Shown here: positions 6,374 through 10,492 of the stretch, piece after piece
Numbering within the stretch: position 1 is the first letter of the stretch
Layout: each line of letters starts with the position of its first letter
NCBI GenBank assembly: GCA_946482495.1
Contig: CAMLRV010000068.1
Location: 1 to 10,492, forward strand
DNA: 10,492 bases
Reading direction: 5' to 3'
Origin: an uncultured Flavobacteriia bacterium
Lineage (GTDB): Bacteria > Bacteroidota > Bacteroidia > Flavobacteriales > Flavobacteriaceae
Translations under genes and position numbers: made by a program
The notes under the pieces: model-generated
Told to the model about the DNA's origin: nothing
The model's input: only the letters and a program-made list of their open reading frames with translations
Database searches by the model: none

Positions 6374-8101
6374 ATGCATATAGAACAAAATATATTAGAT
6401 CAAGTTAATGAATGGCTTACGCCTACTTTCGACCAAAACACACAAGAGGAAATAAAAGAATTAATGACTTCTGATCCAAAAGGTTTAGAAGATGCTTTTT
6501 ATAAAAACTTAGAGTTTGGTACAGGCGGAATGCGTGGCGTTATGGGTGTTGGAACCAATCGTATCAATAAATATACCTTAGGTAAAAACACGCAAGGTTT
6601 GTCTAATTATTTGAAAAAATGCTTTCCAAACGAAGACTTAAAAGTAGCTATTGCCTATGATTGTAGAAAAAATAGCGACACTTTGGCTAAAGTGGTTGCT
6701 GATATTTTCTCAGCAAATGGAATTAAAGTGTATTTATTTTCAGAATTACGCCCAACTCCAGAATTATCATTCGCTTTAAAATATTTAAATTGTCACGCTG
6801 GAATTGTATTAACTGCATCTCACAATCCACCAGAATACAACGGCTACAAAGTCTATTGGCAAGATGGCGGACAAATTGTTCCACCTCAAGATGGAGAAAT
6901 TATTGCAGAAGTTGAAGCCTTAAAATATAGTGATATTAACTTTTCAGCTAATGTAAATTTAATTGAATTAATTGATTCTGAAATTGACCAAGCGTTTATC
7001 AATTCAACTATTGAAAATGCTAGTTTCAATACACCAAAAGACGCAAAAGAAAACTTAAATATTGTTTTTACTTCTTTACACGGAACTTCAATTAAATCGA
7101 TTCCTGCTGTGTTAAGTCAAGCTGGCTATACGAACGTAAATATCGTAAAAGAACAAGAAACGCCTGACGGAACTTTTCCAACAGTAAAATCACCAAATCC
7201 TGAAGAACCAGAAGCATTAACCATGGCTTTAGCCTTAGCGGATAAGGTAAATGCAGACATCGTTATTGGGACGGATCCGGATTCAGACCGTTTAGGTGTA
7301 GCTGTTAGAGATAATAATGGTAAAATGATTTTGTTAAACGGTAACCAAACTATGGTTATCATGACCGCATTTTTATTAGAACAGTGGAAACGTGCCGACA
7401 AAATAACAGGAACTGAATTTATTGGTTCAACAATTGTTTCTACTCCAATGATGTTAGATTTAGCCGAAGCATATGGAATCGAATGTAAAGTTGGTTTAAC
7501 AGGTTTCAAATGGATTGCGAAATTTATCAAAGACTTCCCTGACCAAAAATTTATTGGTGGTGGTGAAGAAAGTTTCGGTTTTATGGTTGGTGATGCCGTT
7601 AGAGATAAAGATGCCGTTGCGGCTAGTTTATTAGTTTGCGAAATTGCTGCTCAAGCGAAAGCTTCTGGAAGTAGTTTATACAATGAACTGATTAACTTAT
7701 ACTTAGATTTCTCATTTTATAAAGAACATTTAATATCTTTAACTAAAAAAGGAAAAGAAGGATTGGCAGAAATTAATCAAATGATGATTGATTTACGTGA
7801 TAATCCGATGGAAAGTATCAACGGACAACGTGTAGTTTGTATTGAAGATTACCAAAACACAACCGCTCGCGATTTAATTAATAATGAAACTTTCCATTTA
7901 GACATTCCAAAATCGAATGTGTTAATATATTATTTAGAAGATGGTAGTAAAATTTGCGCTAGACCAAGTGGAACTGAGCCAAAAATTAAATTCTATTTTA
8001 GCGTAAACGCAATTTTAGAAAGTAAAAACGATTTAGAAGCAGCCAATACATTTTTAGATACTAAAATTCAGAATATAATTACTGAAATGAAATTAAACTA
8101 A
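6374..8101 (+). CDS. Phospho-sugar mutase (phosphoglucomutase/phosphomannomutase, alpha-D-phosphohexomutase family)
   Basis: This cytoplasmic enzyme of 575 residues interconverts hexose 1- and 6-phosphates through a phosphoserine. All four family loops are present: the phosphoserine loop TASHNP (147-152, catalytic Ser149), the magnesium loop DPDSDR (301-306, aspartates 301, 303 and 305), the sugar-specificity loop GEES (397-400) and the phosphate-binding loop RPSGTEPK (530-537). FGTGGMRG (48-55) marks the N-terminal substrate region. Length and sequence fit the PGM2/PgcA-type branch, which usually acts on glucose phosphate, though mannose phosphate is possible. The product feeds UDP-glucose or GDP-mannose supply, consistent with the glycosyltransferase just upstream. 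Its TAA stop shares one base with the ATG of the ABC exporter gene (TAATG at 8099-8103), which suggests coupled translation. It appears intact, with no missing active-site residue. Confidence 0.95.
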   Translation: MHIEQNILDQVNEWLTPTFDQNTQEEIKELMTSDPKGLEDAFYKNLEFGTGGMRGVMGVGTNRINKYTLGKNTQGLSNYLKKCFPNEDLKVAIAYDCRKNSDTLAKVVADIFSANGIKVYLFSELRPTPELSFALKYLNCHAGIVLTASHNPPEYNGYKVYWQDGGQIVPPQDGEIIAEVEALKYSDINFSANVNLIELIDSEIDQAFINSTIENASFNTPKDAKENLNIVFTSLHGTSIKSIPAVLSQAGYTNVNIVKEQETPDGTFPTVKSPNPEEPEALTMALALADKVNADIVIGTDPDSDRLGVAVRDNNGKMILLNGNQTMVIMTAFLLEQWKRADKITGTEFIGSTIVSTPMMLDLAEAYGIECKVGLTGFKWIAKFIKDFPDQKFIGGGEESFGFMVGDAVRDKDAVAASLLVCEIAAQAKASGSSLYNELINLYLDFSFYKEHLISLTKKGKEGLAEINQMMIDLRDNPMESINGQRVVCIEDYQNTTARDLINNETFHLDIPKSNVLIYYLEDGSKICARPSGTEPKIKFYFSVNAILESKNDLEAANTFLDTKIQNIITEMKLN

Positions 8102-9930
8102 TGGATCAAAATTTAAAAAAATTAATTCCTTTTGCTTTAAAGTACAAGAAAAATGCAGTTTTAAATGTAATTTTCAATATTTTTTACGCTTTTTTTTCAA
8201 CCATATTAATGGTTTCTTTAATCCCAACTTTAGATGTTTTATTCAAACAAACTGAAAATGTTTTAACAAAACCAGAATATACAGGAATTGGCGATCTTAG
8301 CAAATATGGACAAGACTATTTAGGTTATTATATTACGCAATTAAATAACAATTATGGCGCACAATATGCTTTAATGTTGGTTGTTGGAATAGTAATTGTA
8401 ACTGCACTTTTGAAAAATATTTTCAACTATTTAGCCTCTTTTCAAATCACTATACTTAGAAATGGAGTATTAAAAGATTTACGTGAAAAATTATATGCCA
8501 AAATTATTCATTTACCTATCTCCTACTATTCTGATCAAAGAAAAGGTGATGTAATGACCAAAATGTTAGGTGATGTAGGTGAAGTACAAAACTCTTTCTT
8601 TCAAATTTTGGAGCTTGTTGTTAGAGAGCCTTTAACTATTGTTTTTTCAATATTTGCAATGCTTGCCATTAGTGTAAAATTAACTTTATTTGTTTTTGCA
8701 TTTATTCCAATTTCTGGGTTTATTATTTCTAGAATTGGTAAAAACTTAAAATCCAAATCTGTTAGAGCTCAAAACGAACAAGGAGTTTTCATCTCAACTT
8801 TAGACGAAACCTTAACAGGATTGAAAGTCGTAAAAAGTTATAATGCTGAAAATTCTTTTATTCAAAAATTTAATGCTTCTTTAGATAGATTATTAAAACT
8901 ATCAACTAGCATCGCTAATAAAAACAACCTAGCTTCACCAATGAGTGAATTTTTAGGAATTGTAACCATTGCTATTTTACTTTGGTTTGGTGGAATTATG
9001 GTTTTAGAAGAACATTCACTTAAAGGAACACAATTTATCGCCTATATGGGATTGGCCTACACGATTTTAACTCCTGCGAAAGCTATTTCTAAAGCGTCTT
9101 ATCAAGTAAAAAGTGGTTTGGCAGCTGCAGAAAGAGTTTTCACATTATTAGAACAAGAAAATGTAGTAGTGAATAAACCTGACGCTTTCGTAAAACACAC
9201 TTTTGATAAAGGAATTTCTGTAAAAAACATCAATTTTGCGTATCAAGAAGAAAATGTATTGAAAAACTTTTCTTTTGAGGTTGAAAAAGGAAAAACTATT
9301 GCTTTAGTAGGTCAATCGGGTTCAGGAAAAAGTACAATTGCTAATTTATTGACTCGTTTTTACGATATTAAAGATGGTTCTATCGAAGTGGATGGTGTGG
9401 AAGTTAGAAATTGGGATATGCATGCCTTACGTGGTTTAATTGGTTTAGTAACACAAGATTCTATTTTATTTAATGAATCGATTAAAAATAATTTACTTAT
9501 TGGGAAGCCTAGTGCTACAGATGAAGAAATTATTGAAGCCTTAAAAATTGCAAATGCATATGAATTCGTATCAACGCTTCCAAACGGAATTGATACGAAT
9601 ATTGGTGATGCTGGTGGAAAATTATCCGGCGGTCAAAAGCAACGTTTATCTATTGCTAGAGCGGTATTGAAAAATCCACCAATTATGATTTTAGACGAAG
9701 CAACGTCAGCCTTAGATACAGAAAGTGAAAAATTGGTTCAAGATGCGTTAGAAAAAATGATGGAAAACAGAACGTCAATTGTAATCGCGCATCGATTATC
9801 TACCATTCAAAAGGCAGATAATATTATTGTAATGCAAAAAGGTGAAATCGTAGAGCAAGGTAAACATGCCGATTTAATTGCTCAAAACGGAACTTATGCC
9901 AGATTAGTAGCATTGCAATCGTTAGAGTAA
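8101..9930 (+). CDS. MsbA-like ABC exporter half-transporter (fused membrane and ATPase domains)
   Basis: This 609-residue inner-membrane protein has an N-terminal six-helix ABC exporter domain (helices near 16-40, 88-112, 168-190, 193-211, 283-303 and 307-325) followed by an ATPase domain. Visible ATPase motifs are Walker A GQSGSGKST (404-412), Q-loop Gln452, signature LSGGQ (508-512), Walker B IMILDEA (528-534, catalytic Glu533) and switch His564. It would work as a homo- or heterodimer. The family includes lipid A-core flippase MsbA, other lipid or glycan flippases and drug exporters, and sequence alone does not decide between them. Helix one is followed by an unusually long segment (about 41-87) before helix two, which would form a periplasmic loop. 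The start overlaps the mutase stop by one base. A run of eight T lies in codons 30-33 (8190-8197). Position after a polyprenyl glycosyltransferase and a sugar mutase favours an envelope lipid or glycolipid substrate, but this is inference. Confidence 0.92.
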   Translation: MDQNLKKLIPFALKYKKNAVLNVIFNIFYAFFSTILMVSLIPTLDVLFKQTENVLTKPEYTGIGDLSKYGQDYLGYYITQLNNNYGAQYALMLVVGIVIVTALLKNIFNYLASFQITILRNGVLKDLREKLYAKIIHLPISYYSDQRKGDVMTKMLGDVGEVQNSFFQILELVVREPLTIVFSIFAMLAISVKLTLFVFAFIPISGFIISRIGKNLKSKSVRAQNEQGVFISTLDETLTGLKVVKSYNAENSFIQKFNASLDRLLKLSTSIANKNNLASPMSEFLGIVTIAILLWFGGIMVLEEHSLKGTQFIAYMGLAYTILTPAKAISKASYQVKSGLAAAERVFTLLEQENVVVNKPDAFVKHTFDKGISVKNINFAYQEENVLKNFSFEVEKGKTIALVGQSGSGKSTIANLLTRFYDIKDGSIEVDGVEVRNWDMHALRGLIGLVTQDSILFNESIKNNLLIGKPSATDEEIIEALKIANAYEFVSTLPNGIDTNIGDAGGKLSGGQKQRLSIARAVLKNPPIMILDEATSALDTESEKLVQDALEKMMENRTSIVIAHRLSTIQKADNIIVMQKGEIVEQGKHADLIAQNGTYARLVALQSLE

Positions 9931-9953
9931 TAAATTTCATAAAATAACTTAAA

Positions 9954-10492
9954 ATGTACATCAAAAACGACAAAATTAAGTTACCTGAAGATCCAAATAC
10001 AGTTATTTGGAAATACTTAGACTTGTCGAAATTTTTGGATTTATTATTATCGCGAAAACTATTTATGTCGCGTTCTGATAAGTTTGAAGACCAATATGAA
10101 GGCACATTTTCTGAACCTACTTATGAAGAAATTAAAAAACTTTCCGAAAACAATCCAGAATTTTTAGATTATTACAAATCGCACCGAGAAAAAGTAGTCG
10201 TAAGTAGTTGGCACATTAACGAATATGAATCGTATGCAATGTGGCAAATATTTACGCAAAATAATGAAGGTTTAGCCATTCAATCGACCATTGGAAGATT
10301 ACAAAAAGCTTTAGCTCCTGAGAAAAGTTATAATCAGTTTGTGGGTGAAGTCAATTATATCGATTACAAAAAAGAATATATTCCGTTTGATAATATGTTT
10401 TTCCCATTCATGTTTAAAAGAAAGAGTTTTCAGTATGAAAGAGAAATCCGAGTAATTTCTGATTTAACCGAAAACAATATTAAAATTAATGA
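9954..10492 (+). CDS. DUF2971 family protein, N-terminal 179 residues, cut by right edge
   Basis: An open frame from the ATG at 9954 runs to the window end without a stop. The 179 visible residues carry the pattern I associate with DUF2971: an early WKYLDLSKFLDLLLSRKLF segment (19-37), SRSDKFEDQYEG (39-50, the 'S..FxDxxE' block), SSWHINEYESYAMWQIF (84-100), GLAIQST (106-112), VNYIDY (133-138) and the K-x-x-x-x-x-YEREIRV block (157-167). There is no signal peptide or membrane segment, so a cytoplasmic protein is expected. The function of the family is not established to my knowledge; its spaced polar blocks and an E-x-E-like end could suit a nucleotide-using enzyme, but no reaction can be claimed. 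The gene starts 23 bases after the ABC exporter stop with no promoter match between them, so read-through is likely, although the product need not belong to the same pathway. Base composition resembles its neighbours. Confidence 0.78.
   Translation, partial: MYIKNDKIKLPEDPNTVIWKYLDLSKFLDLLLSRKLFMSRSDKFEDQYEGTFSEPTYEEIKKLSENNPEFLDYYKSHREKVVVSSWHINEYESYAMWQIFTQNNEGLAIQSTIGRLQKALAPEKSYNQFVGEVNYIDYKKEYIPFDNMFFPFMFKRKSFQYEREIRVISDLTENNIKIN

Noticed and set aside
7126..7530. Minus-strand open frame of 134 codons
   Set aside because: It lies entirely inside the phospho-sugar mutase gene, opposite well-conserved active-site loops; a shadow frame.
9931..9953. Terminator or promoter between exporter and DUF2971 genes
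   Set aside because: The 23 bases contain neither a stem-loop nor a promoter-like element.
9824..10105. Minus-strand open frame of 93 codons
   Set aside because: It is antisense to the end of the exporter gene and the start of the DUF2971 gene, both of which have recognisable family motifs.

Overview
The window looks like a chromosomal stretch from a member of the Bacteroidota, most likely Flavobacterium or a close relative. The DNA is strongly AT-rich. Starts are preceded by A-rich leaders rather than Shine-Dalgarno sites, and Bacteroidota-type promoters (-7 TAnnTTTG with a -33 TTG) can be seen. The protein families also fit: a ~1000-residue TPR protein paired with an outer-membrane barrel protein, an unlinked FtsE, and DUF4199. 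I see no rRNA, tRNA, CRISPR array, insertion sequence or phage gene.

Left arm (1-3993, minus strand): a secreted TPR-repeat protein of 1003 residues is followed downstream by the first 293 residues of a signal-peptide-bearing, beta-strand-rich outer-membrane protein that runs off the left edge. Databases often call this family 'TonB-dependent receptor', but the part visible here has no room for a plug domain. The 100-base spacer between them holds a degenerate tandem repeat built on CGCAA, of a kind recalled from other bacterial genomes, plus a second run of TCGTAA-like units.

Centre (3994-4143): a 150-base divergent promoter region. Promoter-like motifs for both directions can be read, with their -33 elements only 14 bases apart.

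Right arm (4144-10492, plus strand): a tightly spaced series encodes FtsE-like ATPase, DUF4199 four-helix membrane protein, GT2 polyprenyl-phosphate-type glycosyltransferase, phospho-sugar mutase, MsbA-like ABC exporter half-transporter, and a DUF2971 protein cut by the right edge. Spacings are 56, 0, 17, -1 and 23 bases, so most of it is probably one transcript. A plausible common theme is the cell envelope: the mutase supplies a sugar phosphate, the glycosyltransferase loads a sugar on a lipid carrier, and the ABC exporter moves a lipid or glycolipid. FtsE would act in division or peptidoglycan control. This link rests on gene order and family knowledge only.

Most of the window is ordinary flavobacterial housekeeping or envelope content. 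The best candidates for something under-described are the TPR/barrel pair, the CGCAA repeat between them, and the DUF2971 gene at the right edge.
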